In this document: piece by piece, positions 54,312-63,922 of the stretch
How the letters are laid out: every line of letters starts with the position of its first letter
Position numbering within the stretch: position 1 is the stretch's first letter
Assembly (NCBI RefSeq): GCF_012986595.1
Contig: NZ_JAAQYM010000005.1
Location: 372,001 to 436,000, forward strand
Reading direction: 5' to 3'
Source of the DNA: Pseudomonas koreensis
GTDB taxonomy: Bacteria > Pseudomonadota > Gammaproteobacteria > Pseudomonadales > Pseudomonadaceae
DNA length: 64,000 nt
The notes under the pieces: generated by a model
Seen by the model: the letters and a program-made list of their open reading frames with translations, nothing else
Database searches by the model: none
Told to the model about the DNA's origin: nothing
Program-made: the position numbers and the translations under genes

Positions 54312-55026
54312 CCACGCCGTTCAGGCGCGGGTAAGGAATCTTCAATTCGACGTGGCCCAGCGCGTAAGGCGCGATGGTGCTCACGTCGTACTTGAGGATT
54401 ACGCCACCGTAGGTCAGCGCCACATTCGGGGTTTTCACGAACGGCCAGTTCTTCACGAACTCGGCTTCCTGATCCAGTTTGGTGCTGATCAGCCAGCTGT
54501 TGTGCGCGACTTGCGCCGCTTTCCAGAAGGCCTCTTCCTGACCTGGCAGCAACATGTCCGACAGGTTCAGTACTTTATGCTGCTGGCGCGAGTAGTTGAT
54601 GAAACCGCGACCCGGGGTGCCATGCGCACCGCCGGTGTCGAGGTAGCTCGACAGCTCGACAATCACCAAGCCGTCATGCTGCTCGCGTACTTTGGCCTGC
54701 AAATAGCTGCTGTTGCGCGGGCCGGCATTGCGCAGGAATTGATCACGATAGGCCGCCAGGGTTGGCGCTACCGGCGCGTTCGCCTCGGTGCGGGTCATTT
54801 GCAGCAGGCGTTTTTCGATAATGCTGTCCAGTGCAGGCTCGGCCGGAAAGTGCAGGGTGTCGATGTTTACCAGCGGGCAGTCCGGGTTGGAACAGCCGGG
54901 TTTCAGGGTTTCCGATGCGTCGCGGGTGGTTTCCAGCGGCGCGCGGTAGTTAGGCTGGAACAGGTTGGCGCAGGCGCCCAGGGTCAGGGCGATGGCGGCC
55001 ACGGAGGCAATTTTGAAAAGCGACAT
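54280..55026 (-). CDS. DUF3298/RsiV-domain lipoprotein
   Basis: 248 residues with a lipoprotein signal MSLFKIASVAAIALTLGAC; C19 is the lipidation site. The mature protein contains a C-terminal DUF3298 domain (VELSSYLDTGGAHGTPGRGFINYS, NLSDMLLPGQEEAFWKAAQ) of the kind found in RsiV, where it binds lysozyme. The role here is unknown; envelope binding or sensing is possible. Corresponds to PA4972. Convergent and overlapping with cytX by 32 bases, and divergent from nudF. Confidence 0.82.
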   Translation of the reverse strand: MSLFKIASVAAIALTLGACANLFQPNYRAPLETTRDASETLKPGCSNPDCPLVNIDTLHFPAEPALDSIIEKRLLQMTRTEANAPVAPTLAAYRDQFLRNAGPRNSSYLQAKVREQHDGLVIVELSSYLDTGGAHGTPGRGFINYSRQQHKVLNLSDMLLPGQEEAFWKAAQVAHNSWLISTKLDQEAEFVKNWPFVKTPNVALTYGGVILKYDVSTIAPYALGHVELKIPYPRLNGVVKPELFPGRN

Positions 55027-55254
55027 GGGCGTCCTTTCTGAAACAGGGGAAGGCGAAAAGTTATCCGCTTCGACTCTCGCCGAAGCAGTCAGTTCGCCAC
55101 TAAGCTAATTAGAGTGGGTTTCGCCTCCACCGTCCATCCCGCTGACGGTAAAGGGGCTGCATCAATCATCTCGGGCGCGTTAGGATGGCGCGAAGTCGAG
55201 GTTGCCAGTCACCACCAGCAGCCTCGTATCGGATTTGCCGTAAAGAGGATGTTC

Positions 55255-55872
55255 ATGACTGATTTTGCCAACGCCACTCCGGCCACCGTCGATGTCGTAA
55301 AGCGCGAGCGCTGCTACGAGGGCTTCTACAAACTCGACCGTTTGCACCTGCGCCATGAACTGTTCGCTGGCGGCATGAGCCGCGAGATCAACCGTGAAGT
55401 CTTCGTGCGTCACGACGCGGTGTGCTTGTTGCCTTACGATCCGCAGCGCGACGAAGTGGTGCTGATCGAGCAGTTTCGCGTCGGCGCCATGGGCAAGACC
55501 GACAACCCGTGGCTGGTGGAACTGGTCGCTGGTCTGATCGACAAGGAAGAAGTGCCGGAAGAGGTTGCTCACCGCGAGGCGCAGGAGGAAGCTGGGCTGG
55601 ACATCAAGGCCCTGTGGCCGATGACCCAATATTTCCCGTCGCCGGGTGGCAGCAACGAATACGTGCATTTGTTTCTGGGGCGTTGCAGTACAGAAGGCGT
55701 AGGCGGCCTGCATGGGCTGGAGGAAGAGGCAGAAGATATCCGCGTTACGGTCTGGGCCTTTGAAGATGCCTTGCAGGCCGTCCGTGACGGACGCATTGCC
55801 AACGCGGCGAGCATCATCGCCTTGCAATGGCTGGCGCTCAACCGCGCCGAAGTGAGGGGGTTATGGTCGTAA
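55255..55872 (+). CDS. nudF: ADP-ribose pyrophosphatase NudF
   Basis: 205 residues from ATG 55255, with AAAGAGG at 55242-55248 six bases upstream. A complete Nudix box reads GLIDKEEVPEEVAHREAQEE and continues AGL, satisfying G-x5-E-x7-REUxEExGU. It hydrolyses ADP-ribose to AMP and ribose 5-phosphate. First gene of a plus-strand series with a DUF1249 gene, cpdA and yqiA, the gene order shared with E. coli (nudF-yqiB-cpdA-yqiA-parE). Overlaps the next gene by 10 bases. Confidence 0.95.
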   Translation: MTDFANATPATVDVVKRERCYEGFYKLDRLHLRHELFAGGMSREINREVFVRHDAVCLLPYDPQRDEVVLIEQFRVGAMGKTDNPWLVELVAGLIDKEEVPEEVAHREAQEEAGLDIKALWPMTQYFPSPGGSNEYVHLFLGRCSTEGVGGLHGLEEEAEDIRVTVWAFEDALQAVRDGRIANAASIIALQWLALNRAEVRGLWS

Positions 55873-56315
55873 ACAAGCTGCGCGATCGTTATCGAGTTGA
55901 CCTGGCGGGGCTGCAAGCTGCCTGCGAGGCCAACTACGCGCGCCTGATGCGACTGGTGCCGGACATGCGCAACGACCCCGAGGCGCGGCGCATCGCCGTG
56001 ACCCAGGGTGAGCAGATGCTCGGCGTGCTGGCCCTCGAAGTGCTGCAGACCTGTCCGTACACCACGACGTTGCAGGTGCGCCAGGAACACAGCCTGCCCT
56101 GGCTGCCGGTGCCGCAACTGGAGGTGCAGGTCTATCACGACGCGCGCATGGCGGAGGTGATCAGCGCCGAACATGCACGACGCTTTCGCGGCATCTATCC
56201 TTACCCGAACGCCGAGATGCATCAGCCGGATGAAAAGGCCCAGCTCAATCTGTTCCTGGGGGAATGGCTGAGCCATTGTCTGGCCTTGGGGCACGAGTAC
56301 GAAGTCGTTCGCTAG
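55863..56315 (+). CDS. yqiB: DUF1249 protein (YqiB-like)
   Basis: 150 residues from ATG 55863 inside the end of nudF, with a GAGGGGG ribosome site just upstream. DUF1249 is recognised from ANYARLMRLVPD, LEVQVYHDARMAEVI and the C-terminal QPDEKAQLNLFLGEWLSHCL. Soluble and without catalytic motif. Its function is unknown even in E. coli, but it is always found with nudF and cpdA. Confidence 0.9.
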   Translation: MVVNKLRDRYRVDLAGLQAACEANYARLMRLVPDMRNDPEARRIAVTQGEQMLGVLALEVLQTCPYTTTLQVRQEHSLPWLPVPQLEVQVYHDARMAEVISAEHARRFRGIYPYPNAEMHQPDEKAQLNLFLGEWLSHCLALGHEYEVVR

Positions 56316-56414
56316 TTGTGAACTGCGTCCGGTTCGTCGGTTTCCTCTTTGCGCCATCCCCCAGCATAATTGCGGCACTCAACCGATTCCGTGCTTTTGC
56401 CCTGGGAGAACGCC

Positions 56415-57230
56415 TTGCCGAGCGTATCCGCATTGACCACCGCCGATCCGGCGTTGCTGGTGCAGTTATCCGACAGTCATCTGTTCGCCGAGGCGGATGG
56501 CACGCTGCTGGGCATGAACACCCGCGAGAGCCTGCAGAAGGTCATCGAACAGGTGCTCAGGCAGCAACCGCGGATCGACCTGATTCTGGCCACCGGGGAT
56601 ATTTCCCAGGACGGCACGCTGGAGTCGTATCAACAGTTTCGCCAGATGACCGCGCAGATCGATGCGCCGGCGCGCTGGATTCCCGGCAATCATGATGAGC
56701 CGCAGATCATGGCGCAGGCCGCGGTGCAAAGTGCGTTGCTGGAGTCAGTGGTCGATGTCGGCAACTGGCGCGTGACCTTGCTCGACTCGGCGGTGCCGGG
56801 TTCTGTGCCCGGTTACCTGCAGGACGATCAATTGCAGTTGCTCGCCCGCTCGTTGAGTGAGGCACCGGAACGCCATCATCTGGTGTGTTTCCACCATCAT
56901 CCGGTGCCGGTGGGGTGTGCCTGGGCGGAACCGATCGGTTTGCGCAATCCCGAAGCGTTTTTCGAGGTGCTGGATCGTTTTCCACAGGCCCGTGCGGTGC
57001 TGTGGGGGCATGTGCATCAGGAGATCGACCGCGAGCGCAACGGCGTGCGGCTGATGGCTTCACCGTCGACCTGCATTCAGTTCGAGCCAAACAGTGAAGA
57101 CTTCAAGGTTGGCGAGCAGCCGCCGGGGTATCGCTGGTTGCGGCTGTTGCCCGATGGACGGCTGGAAACCGGCGTCGAGCGTGTCACCGACTTCGAGTTC
57201 ACCGTCGATTACGGCTCCAACGGCTACTGA
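56415..57230 (+). CDS. cpdA: 3',5'-cyclic AMP phosphodiesterase CpdA
   Basis: 271 residues from TTG 56415, with GGGAG at 56404-56408 six bases upstream. Class III metallophosphoesterase motifs occur in order: QLSDSHLF, ATGDISQDG, PGNHDE, CFHHHPVP and GHVHQE, giving the two-metal site. It degrades cAMP and so tunes the Vfr/cAMP regulon. Transcribed with the yqiB gene, 99 bases upstream. The non-ATG start may limit its expression. Confidence 0.94.
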   Translation: MPSVSALTTADPALLVQLSDSHLFAEADGTLLGMNTRESLQKVIEQVLRQQPRIDLILATGDISQDGTLESYQQFRQMTAQIDAPARWIPGNHDEPQIMAQAAVQSALLESVVDVGNWRVTLLDSAVPGSVPGYLQDDQLQLLARSLSEAPERHHLVCFHHHPVPVGCAWAEPIGLRNPEAFFEVLDRFPQARAVLWGHVHQEIDRERNGVRLMASPSTCIQFEPNSEDFKVGEQPPGYRWLRLLPDGRLETGVERVTDFEFTVDYGSNGY

Positions 57231-57237
57231 TATATCC

Positions 57238-57318
57238 CTGTTGGAGCTGCCGCAGGCTGCGCTCTTTTGACTTTGCTTTAAAGGATCAAAAGATCGCAGC
57301 CTGCGGCAGCTCCTACAG
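57238..57318. repeat. REP-type inverted repeat pair (AAGATCGCAGCC class)
   Basis: Arms 57238-57270 and 57286-57318 pair over 33 bases with two mismatches. It starts seven bases after the cpdA stop, splitting the nudF-parE gene series. Confidence 0.86.
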
Positions 57319-57407
57319 TGGGGCAGCATGGGCATCATTTGCATGGCCCATCGCTGCTCGACTCCCTGTAAACTCCGCTATCTTTCGCCGACACTCAGGG
57401 AGCTCAA

Positions 57408-58016
57408 ATGTCCGGTTCGATCCTCTATATCCACGGTTTCAACAGCGCCCCGGCTTCGAAAAAGGCCTGTCAGTTGGTCGCGGTGATGGAACGGCTGGGT
57501 TTGAGCGAGCAATTGCGTGTCCCGGCGCTGCATCACCACCCGCGTCAAGCCATCGGTCAGTTGGAGCAGGCGATTGCCGAGCTGGGCCGGCCGTTGCTGG
57601 TGGGAAGCTCACTCGGCGGCTACTATGCGACTCACTTGGCCGAGCGCCACGGCTTGAAAGCCCTGCTGGTCAACCCGGCGGTCAGCCCGCACCGGATGTT
57701 CGACGGATACCTGGGCACGCAGAAAAACCTGTATACCGATGAGACCTGGGAACTGACCCACGACCACGTGACGGCCCTGGCCGAGCTGGAAGTGCCGGCG
57801 CCCGTGGATGCGCAGCGCTATCAGGTGTGGTTGCAGACCGGCGATGAAACACTGGATTATCGCCTCGCTCAGCAGTATTACCGGGCCTGTGCGCTGCGTA
57901 TTCAGGCCGGTGGCGACCATGGTTTCCAGGGCTTTGCCGGGCAATTGCCGGCGTTGCTGAGTTTTGCCGGCATTGGCGCCGATTTGTATCAGGCAATCGA
58001 TTTCACCGGATTGTGA
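57408..58016 (+). CDS. yqiA: Esterase YqiA (alpha/beta hydrolase)
   Basis: A 202-residue alpha/beta hydrolase. The nucleophile elbow GSSLGGYYA places the catalytic Ser at S68, the acid is probably the Asp in QTGDETLDYR, and the His is in GGDHGFQGF. The N terminus ILYIHGFNSAP forms the oxyanion region. YqiA in E. coli hydrolyses short acyl and palmitoyl-CoA esters; the natural substrate is unknown. Ends 42 bases before parE. Confidence 0.92.
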   Translation: MSGSILYIHGFNSAPASKKACQLVAVMERLGLSEQLRVPALHHHPRQAIGQLEQAIAELGRPLLVGSSLGGYYATHLAERHGLKALLVNPAVSPHRMFDGYLGTQKNLYTDETWELTHDHVTALAELEVPAPVDAQRYQVWLQTGDETLDYRLAQQYYRACALRIQAGGDHGFQGFAGQLPALLSFAGIGADLYQAIDFTGL

Positions 58017-58058
58017 TGTCTTGCCCCTTTTTCATTGAATCACTGACGACGAGACCCT

Positions 58059-59966
58059 ATGGCCACTCCCAGCGCTAGCTCTTATAACGCCGACGCCATC
58101 GAAGTCCTCTCGGGCCTCGACCCGGTGCGTAAACGCCCCGGCATGTACACCGACACCAGTCGGCCGAACCACCTCGCCCAGGAAGTCATCGACAACAGTG
58201 TCGACGAAGCCTTGGCCGGCCACGCCAAATCGGTGCAGGTGATCCTGCACGCCGATCACTCGCTGGAAGTCAGCGACGACGGTCGCGGCATGCCGGTCGA
58301 CATTCACCCGGAAGAGGGTGTGTCAGGCGTCGAGCTGATCCTCACCAAGCTTCATGCGGGCGGCAAGTTTTCCAACAAGAACTACCAATTCTCCGGCGGT
58401 CTGCACGGGGTCGGTATTTCCGTGGTCAACGCCTTGTCGACCGAAGTCCGGGTACGGGTAAAACGTGACGGCAACGAGTACCAGATGACCTTCGCCGATG
58501 GCTTCAAGGCCACCGAGCTGGAAATCGTCGGCACCGTCGGCAAGCGCAATACCGGCACCAGCGTGTACTTCGCGCCGGACCCGAAATACTTCGATTCACC
58601 GAAATTTTCCATCAGCCGCCTCAAGCACGTGCTCAAGGCCAAGGCTGTGCTGTGCCCGGGGCTGCTGGTCAGCTTTGAAGACAAAGGCACCGGCGAGAAA
58701 GTCGAGTGGCATTACGAAGACGGCCTGCGCTCCTATCTGGTCGACGCGGTCAGCGAGTTCGAACGCCTGCCGGACGAGCCGTTCTGCGGCAGCCTGGCCG
58801 GTAATAAAGAAGCGGTCGACTGGGCGCTGCTGTGGCTGCCGGAAGGTGGCGACGCGGTGCAGGAAAGCTACGTCAACCTGATCCCGACGGCGCAGGGCGG
58901 CACCCACGTCAACGGTCTGCGTCAGGGCCTGCTCGATGCGATGCGCGAGTTCTGCGAATTCCGCAGCCTGCTGCCACGCGGCGTGAAACTGGCGCCGGAA
59001 GACGTCTGGGAGCGCATCGCTTTCGTACTGTCGATGAAGATGCAGGAGCCGCAGTTCTCCGGCCAGACCAAAGAGCGTCTGTCGTCCCGTGAAGCGGCGG
59101 CGTTCGTCTCCGGGGTGGTCAAGGACGCCTTCAGCCTGTGGCTCAACGCCAACCCGGAAACCGGTCTGGCGCTGGCCGAACTGGCGATCAACAACGCCGG
59201 TCGCCGCCTCAAGGCGAGCAAAAAGGTCGAGCGCAAACGCGTCACCCAAGGGCCGGCGCTGCCGGGCAAACTGGCTGACTGCGCCGGTCAGGATCCGATG
59301 CGTTCCGAGCTGTTCCTGGTCGAAGGTGATTCCGCCGGTGGTTCCGCCAAGCAAGCGCGGGACAAGGAATTCCAGGCGATCCTGCCGTTGCGCGGCAAGA
59401 TCCTCAACACGTGGGAAGTCGACGGCAGCGAAGTGCTGGCCAGTCAGGAAGTGCACAACATCGCTGTGGCCATCGGGGTCGATCCGGGCGCCGCAGACAT
59501 GAGCCAGCTGCGCTACGGCAAGATCTGCATCCTCGCCGACGCCGACTCCGACGGTCTGCACATCGCCACGCTGCTGTGCGCGTTGTTCGTCCAGCATTTC
59601 CGTCCGCTGGTGGATGCCGGTCACGTCTACGTCGCCATGCCGCCGTTGTACCGCATTGACCTCGGCAAAGAGATCTACTACGCCCTCGACGAAGCCGAGC
59701 GCGACGGGATTCTCGACCGTCTGGTGGCCGAGAAGAAGCGCGGCAAACCGCAGGTCACCCGATTCAAAGGTCTGGGTGAAATGAACCCGCCGCAGCTGCG
59801 TGAAACCACCATGGACCCGAACACCCGGCGCCTGGTGCAACTGACGCTGGGCGAGGACTTTGCCGAAACCTCGGAAATGATGGACATGCTGCTGGCGAAG
59901 AAACGCGCCGGTGACCGCAAGACCTGGCTCGAATCCAAGGGCAACCTGGCCGAGGTGCTGGCCTGA
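58059..59966 (+). CDS. parE: DNA topoisomerase IV subunit B ParE
   Basis: A 635-residue ATPase subunit of topoisomerase IV, which decatenates daughter chromosomes. GHKL ATP site: VIDNSVDEALAGHA and DDGRGMPVDIHPEEG. The TOPRIM domain carries VEGDSAGGSAKQARD and the metal-binding ADADSDGLHI. Full length and no disruption. Overlaps the next gene by one base (TGATG), and parC follows two short genes later, so both subunits are probably expressed from one unit. Confidence 0.97.
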   Translation: MATPSASSYNADAIEVLSGLDPVRKRPGMYTDTSRPNHLAQEVIDNSVDEALAGHAKSVQVILHADHSLEVSDDGRGMPVDIHPEEGVSGVELILTKLHAGGKFSNKNYQFSGGLHGVGISVVNALSTEVRVRVKRDGNEYQMTFADGFKATELEIVGTVGKRNTGTSVYFAPDPKYFDSPKFSISRLKHVLKAKAVLCPGLLVSFEDKGTGEKVEWHYEDGLRSYLVDAVSEFERLPDEPFCGSLAGNKEAVDWALLWLPEGGDAVQESYVNLIPTAQGGTHVNGLRQGLLDAMREFCEFRSLLPRGVKLAPEDVWERIAFVLSMKMQEPQFSGQTKERLSSREAAAFVSGVVKDAFSLWLNANPETGLALAELAINNAGRRLKASKKVERKRVTQGPALPGKLADCAGQDPMRSELFLVEGDSAGGSAKQARDKEFQAILPLRGKILNTWEVDGSEVLASQEVHNIAVAIGVDPGAADMSQLRYGKICILADADSDGLHIATLLCALFVQHFRPLVDAGHVYVAMPPLYRIDLGKEIYYALDEAERDGILDRLVAEKKRGKPQVTRFKGLGEMNPPQLRETTMDPNTRRLVQLTLGEDFAETSEMMDMLLAKKRAGDRKTWLESKGNLAEVLA

Positions 59967-60955
59967 TGCGGTTTGGCTGGGCCTTGGCGGGTGCATTACT
60001 GCTGAGTGCGATGAGCGTGTCGGCCGAGCCGTTGCAGGAGTTGCGCGTGCTTTCCGAGCATCCGGTCGACGGCATGCGCGGCGGCAACCTGTCGGGGCTG
60101 GCCATGTGTGGCAGCGAGTTGTGGACGGTGTCGGACCGCGATGACGACCAGATCTATCGCCTCAATACCGCCGATCAGGTCTGGCAGGCCGAAGCCTTGC
60201 ACATCGACGTGCCCCCGGTGCCGGAGACCGGTTTGCCGTGGGGGTTGCGCTCGCGCAATTGGGCCGCGTCGTTCGTGCGCGGTGGCGACCTGGATTTCGA
60301 AGGCATCAGCTGCGACAGCGCCGGCAATCGCTACATCGTCAGCGAGGGCCATGCGGCGGTCTTGCAGGTGCCCGTCAGCGGCCCGGTCAACTGGCTGAAG
60401 ATCTCGCCGATGATGGTTCGCGAAGCGCGGGCCAGTGGCATGCTCCTGCATTTCAATGCGATTTTCGAAGGCCTGGCGATCAACCCGGCGGGCGATCAGC
60501 TGTGGCTGGCCGCCGAACGGCAAAGCCGTGGCTTGCTGCTGATCAAGCGCCAGCAGACGGTGTGGGATTGCGACGGTCGTTGTGTGCTGCTCAGTGAGGG
60601 CGGCAAGGAGATGCAGCCGCCGCAGTTCCCGAATGCCAAAGCGGTCGACCGAGACTTTTCCGACCTTTCGTTGTTCAACGGCAAATTGTTTACCCTTGAA
60701 CGCAACGCCTTTCAGATTTGTCGGCGCGATGCGCAGACCGCCAAGGTCGAGCGTTGCTGGTCGTACGCAGCCGAATTGTTGCAGGCCAACCGACGTTACT
60801 CGCAGAACTTCGGGTTGGAAGAGGCACTGATCGTTGACGCTGAGGGTGCGTGGGTTGGCGTCGACAATAATTTCGGTCCGCGGGCAGACGGTGAGGTTCG
60901 GCCGATTGTCTGGCGCTTCGCCGCGCCCGAAGGTGGCTGGAGCGCCAAGCCATGA
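59966..60955 (+). CDS. Secreted esterase-like phytase-family protein
   Basis: 329 residues with a signal peptide (MRFGWALAGALLLSAMSVSA, cut before EPLQ), so it acts outside the cytoplasm. It fits the 'esterase-like activity of phytase' family by the LSGLAMCGSELWTVSDRDDDQIYRL opening, DLDFEGISCD and NARFEGLAI-like FNAIFEGLAINP. The fold is a six-bladed propeller. The substrate is unproven. It overlaps parE by one base and the following gene by four. The same arrangement (PA4966) occurs in PAO1. The long motif spans residues 36-60. Confidence 0.83.
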   Translation: MRFGWALAGALLLSAMSVSAEPLQELRVLSEHPVDGMRGGNLSGLAMCGSELWTVSDRDDDQIYRLNTADQVWQAEALHIDVPPVPETGLPWGLRSRNWAASFVRGGDLDFEGISCDSAGNRYIVSEGHAAVLQVPVSGPVNWLKISPMMVREARASGMLLHFNAIFEGLAINPAGDQLWLAAERQSRGLLLIKRQQTVWDCDGRCVLLSEGGKEMQPPQFPNAKAVDRDFSDLSLFNGKLFTLERNAFQICRRDAQTAKVERCWSYAAELLQANRRYSQNFGLEEALIVDAEGAWVGVDNNFGPRADGEVRPIVWRFAAPEGGWSAKP

Positions 60956-61476
60956 GTCAGCAACCGCCGGGCAAGCGCGCCGGTCGGGTGTTGATGACCC
61001 TGGCGTGGTGCGCGGCGCTGTTTCTGGCCACGCGGTTTTTTGGCCAGTGGGAAGAGCGTCAGCAGAATCCGAACGTCGTGGTCACGTCCGAGCAGCATGA
61101 TGGCGTGATCGAAGTGAAGCTGGCCGGCAACGCCCAAGGGCATTTTGTCGCCAGCGGCCAGATCAACGGTGAGCCGGTGGAGTTCATGCTCGACACCGGT
61201 GCCACCGACGTGGCGATCCCGGCGGATCTGGCCAAGCGGTTGAAACTGGAAGAAGGTTTCGGCGTGACCCTGAGCACGGCCAACGGCCTGAGCCAGGGCT
61301 ACCGGACCAAAATCGACCGCCTGCAACTGGGCGACATCGTGCTGCGCGACGTCCGCGCACTGGTGGCGCCGGGGCTGCATGGCGATCAGGTGCTGCTCGG
61401 CATGAGCGCCCTGAACAAACTTGAATTTACCCAGCGCGGCGGCACCATGCTGCTGCGCCAGACAACGAACCGATGA
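60952..61476 (+). CDS. Membrane-anchored retropepsin-like aspartic protease
   Basis: 174 residues. An N-terminal membrane segment (about 12-30) is followed by a single aspartic protease domain of the bacterial TIGR02281 type. The catalytic D-T-G is at D81 ([13 protein letters not shown]), and the flap and [12 protein letters not shown] substrate-side motifs follow. Such single-domain enzymes act as dimers, here facing the periplasm. Starts within the preceding gene (ATGA) and ends seven bases before parC. The target is unknown. Confidence 0.87.
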   Translation: MSQQPPGKRAGRVLMTLAWCAALFLATRFFGQWEERQQNPNVVVTSEQHDGVIEVKLAGNAQGHFVASGQINGEPVEFMLDTGATDVAIPADLAKRLKLEEGFGVTLSTANGLSQGYRTKIDRLQLGDIVLRDVRALVAPGLHGDQVLLGMSALNKLEFTQRGGTMLLRQTTNR

Positions 61477-61483
61477 GGCCCGC

Positions 61484-63748
61484 ATGAGCGACATCCTTGC
61501 AGACAGCTTAGACGGCGTAGAACGCCGATCGCTGGCTGACTTCACCGAAAATGCCTACCTCAACTACTCCATGTACGTGATCATGGACCGTGCTCTGCCG
61601 CATATCGGCGACGGCCTGAAACCGGTACAGCGGCGCATCATTTATGCGATGAGCGAGCTGGGGCTGGACGCCGATTCCAAGCACAAGAAATCGGCGCGTA
61701 CCGTCGGTGACGTGCTCGGCAAGTTCCACCCGCACGGCGACTCGGCGTGCTACGAAGCAATGGTGCTGATGGCTCAGCCGTTCAGCTATCGCTACACGCT
61801 GGTCGACGGCCAGGGCAACTGGGGTGCGCCGGACGATCCGAAGTCCTTCGCCGCCATGCGTTACACCGAAGCGCGTCTGTCGCGCTATTCCGAAGTGCTG
61901 CTCAGCGAACTGGGCCAGGGCACGGCTGACTGGGGCCCGAACTTCGACGGCACCCTGCAGGAACCGCTGGTGTTGCCGGCACGTTTGCCGAACATCCTGC
62001 TCAACGGCACCACCGGCATCGCCGTGGGCATGGCCACTGATGTGCCGCCGCACAACCTGCGTGAAGTCGCCACCGCCTGCGTGCGTCTGCTCGATGAGCC
62101 GAAAGCCACGGTCGAGCAGCTTTGTGAACACATTCAAGGCCCGGACTACCCGACCGAAGCGGAAATCATCACTCCGCGCGCCGATCTGCTGAAAATGTAT
62201 GAAACCGGCAAGGGCTCGGTGCGCATGCGCGCCGTGTACCACGTCGAGGACGGCGACATCATCGTCACCGCGCTGCCGCATCAGGTCTCCGGGGCCAAGG
62301 TGCTGGAGCAGATCGCCGCACTGATGCAGGCCAAACCGTCGAAAGCGCCGCAGATCGCTGACCTGCGCGACGAATCCGACCACGAAAACCCGTGCCGCAT
62401 CGTGATCATTCCGGTCAACAGCCGCGTCGACCACGAAGCGCTGATGCAGCACCTGTTCGCCAGCACTGAGCTGGAGTCGACCTACCGGGTCAACGTCAAC
62501 ATCATCGGTCTGGACGGCAAGCCGCAGCTGAAAAACCTGCGGGCGTTGCTGGTCGAATGGCTGGAATTCCGCGTGCTGACCGTGCGTCGCCGCCTGCAAT
62601 TCCGCCTCGACAAGGTCGAGCGTCGTCTGCACCTGTTGGACGGTTTGCTGATCGCCTACCTCAACCTGGATGAAGTGATCCACATCATCCGCACCGAGGA
62701 GCACCCGAAAGCCAAGCTGATCGAGCGCTTCGCCCTCAGCGAGATTCAGGCCGACTACATCCTCGACACCCGTCTGCGTCAATTGGCGCGACTGGAGGAG
62801 ATGAAGCTGCGCGACGAGCAGGACGAACTGCTCAAGGAACAAGCCAAGCTGCAAGCGCTGCTGGGCAGCGAAGCCAAGCTGAAGAAGCTGGTGCGCACCG
62901 AGCTGTTGAAAGACGCTGAAACCTACGGCGATGACCGTCGTTCGCCAATCGTCGAGCGCGCTGAAGCCAAGGCGCTGACCGAACACGATCTGCTGCCGAA
63001 CGAGAAAGTCACCGTCGTATTGTCCGAGAAAGGCTGGATTCGCTCAGCCAAGGGCCACGATATCGACGCCACCGGCCTGTCGTACAAGGCCGGCGACGGC
63101 TTCAAGACCTCGGCGGCGGGGCGCTCCAACCAGTCTGCCGTGGTGATTGACTCCACTGGCCGCAGCTACTCGGTCGCCGCGCACACGTTGCCGTCGGCCC
63201 GGGGCCAGGGCGAGCCGTTGACCGGCCGCCTGACGCCACCGCCCGGTGCCACGTTCGAATGCGTGCTGATGCCGGAAGATGATGCGCTGTACGTGATCGC
63301 CTCCGACGCCGGTTACGGTTTCGTGGTGAAAGGTGAAGACCTGCAAGCCAAGAACAAGGCCGGTAAAGCCCTGTTGAGCCTGCCTAACAACGCCAAGGTT
63401 ATCGCGCCGCGCCCGGTGCCCGATCGTGAGCAGAACTGGTTGGCCTCGGTAACGACCGAAGGTCGCCTGCTGATCTTCAAGATCAGCGATCTGCCACAAT
63501 TGGGTAAGGGCAAGGGCAACAAGATCATCGGGATCTCCGGTGAGCGCGTGGCCAGTCGCGAAGAATATGTCACGGACATCGCTGTGCTTCCGGAAGGCGC
63601 CACCCTGGTGCTGCAGGCCGGAAAACGGACCCTGTCGCTGAAGGCCGAAGACCTCGAACACTACAAAGGTGAACGTGGTCGTCGCGGTAATAAACTCCCG
63701 CGGGGCTTCCAGCGGGTGGATGCGCTGCTCGTCGAAAACCTCAATTAA
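61484..63748 (+). CDS. parC: DNA topoisomerase IV subunit A ParC
   Basis: 754 residues from ATG 61484, the family length in Pseudomonas; an in-frame upstream extension into the protease gene is rejected. The catalytic tyrosine is Y127 ([11 protein letters not shown]). The quinolone-resistance region [13 protein letters not shown] has S87 and E91, the residues usual in fluoroquinolone-sensitive strains. The C-terminal beta-pinwheel begins near residue 500. With ParE, encoded upstream, it forms topoisomerase IV. Confidence 0.97.
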   Translation: MSDILADSLDGVERRSLADFTENAYLNYSMYVIMDRALPHIGDGLKPVQRRIIYAMSELGLDADSKHKKSARTVGDVLGKFHPHGDSACYEAMVLMAQPFSYRYTLVDGQGNWGAPDDPKSFAAMRYTEARLSRYSEVLLSELGQGTADWGPNFDGTLQEPLVLPARLPNILLNGTTGIAVGMATDVPPHNLREVATACVRLLDEPKATVEQLCEHIQGPDYPTEAEIITPRADLLKMYETGKGSVRMRAVYHVEDGDIIVTALPHQVSGAKVLEQIAALMQAKPSKAPQIADLRDESDHENPCRIVIIPVNSRVDHEALMQHLFASTELESTYRVNVNIIGLDGKPQLKNLRALLVEWLEFRVLTVRRRLQFRLDKVERRLHLLDGLLIAYLNLDEVIHIIRTEEHPKAKLIERFALSEIQADYILDTRLRQLARLEEMKLRDEQDELLKEQAKLQALLGSEAKLKKLVRTELLKDAETYGDDRRSPIVERAEAKALTEHDLLPNEKVTVVLSEKGWIRSAKGHDIDATGLSYKAGDGFKTSAAGRSNQSAVVIDSTGRSYSVAAHTLPSARGQGEPLTGRLTPPPGATFECVLMPEDDALYVIASDAGYGFVVKGEDLQAKNKAGKALLSLPNNAKVIAPRPVPDREQNWLASVTTEGRLLIFKISDLPQLGKGKGNKIIGISGERVASREEYVTDIAVLPEGATLVLQAGKRTLSLKAEDLEHYKGERGRRGNKLPRGFQRVDALLVENLN

Positions 63749-63763
63749 GCGCCCTAGAGCGCT

Positions 63764-63789
63764 CGATCTACGATTTAACGCGTAGATCG
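63764..63789 (+). terminator. Possible terminator or mRNA-end hairpin after parC
   Basis: CGATCTACG (63764-63772) pairs perfectly with CGTAGATCG (63781-63789). A smaller AGCGC/GCGCT stem lies just before it, at 63748-63763. There is no T run, so intrinsic termination would be weak. Confidence 0.45.
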
Positions 63790-63922
63790 ACGCTTTGGCG
63801 CTGGAGTCGGAACGCATATTCACGGATGATATGGCCTTTCCAAACGCAGGCGTGGCCGAGCGTTCTTCATATTTATTGAGTATTTTCACTGTGGTGAGCC
63901 TTGTGGCGGCCACTTGGACGGG

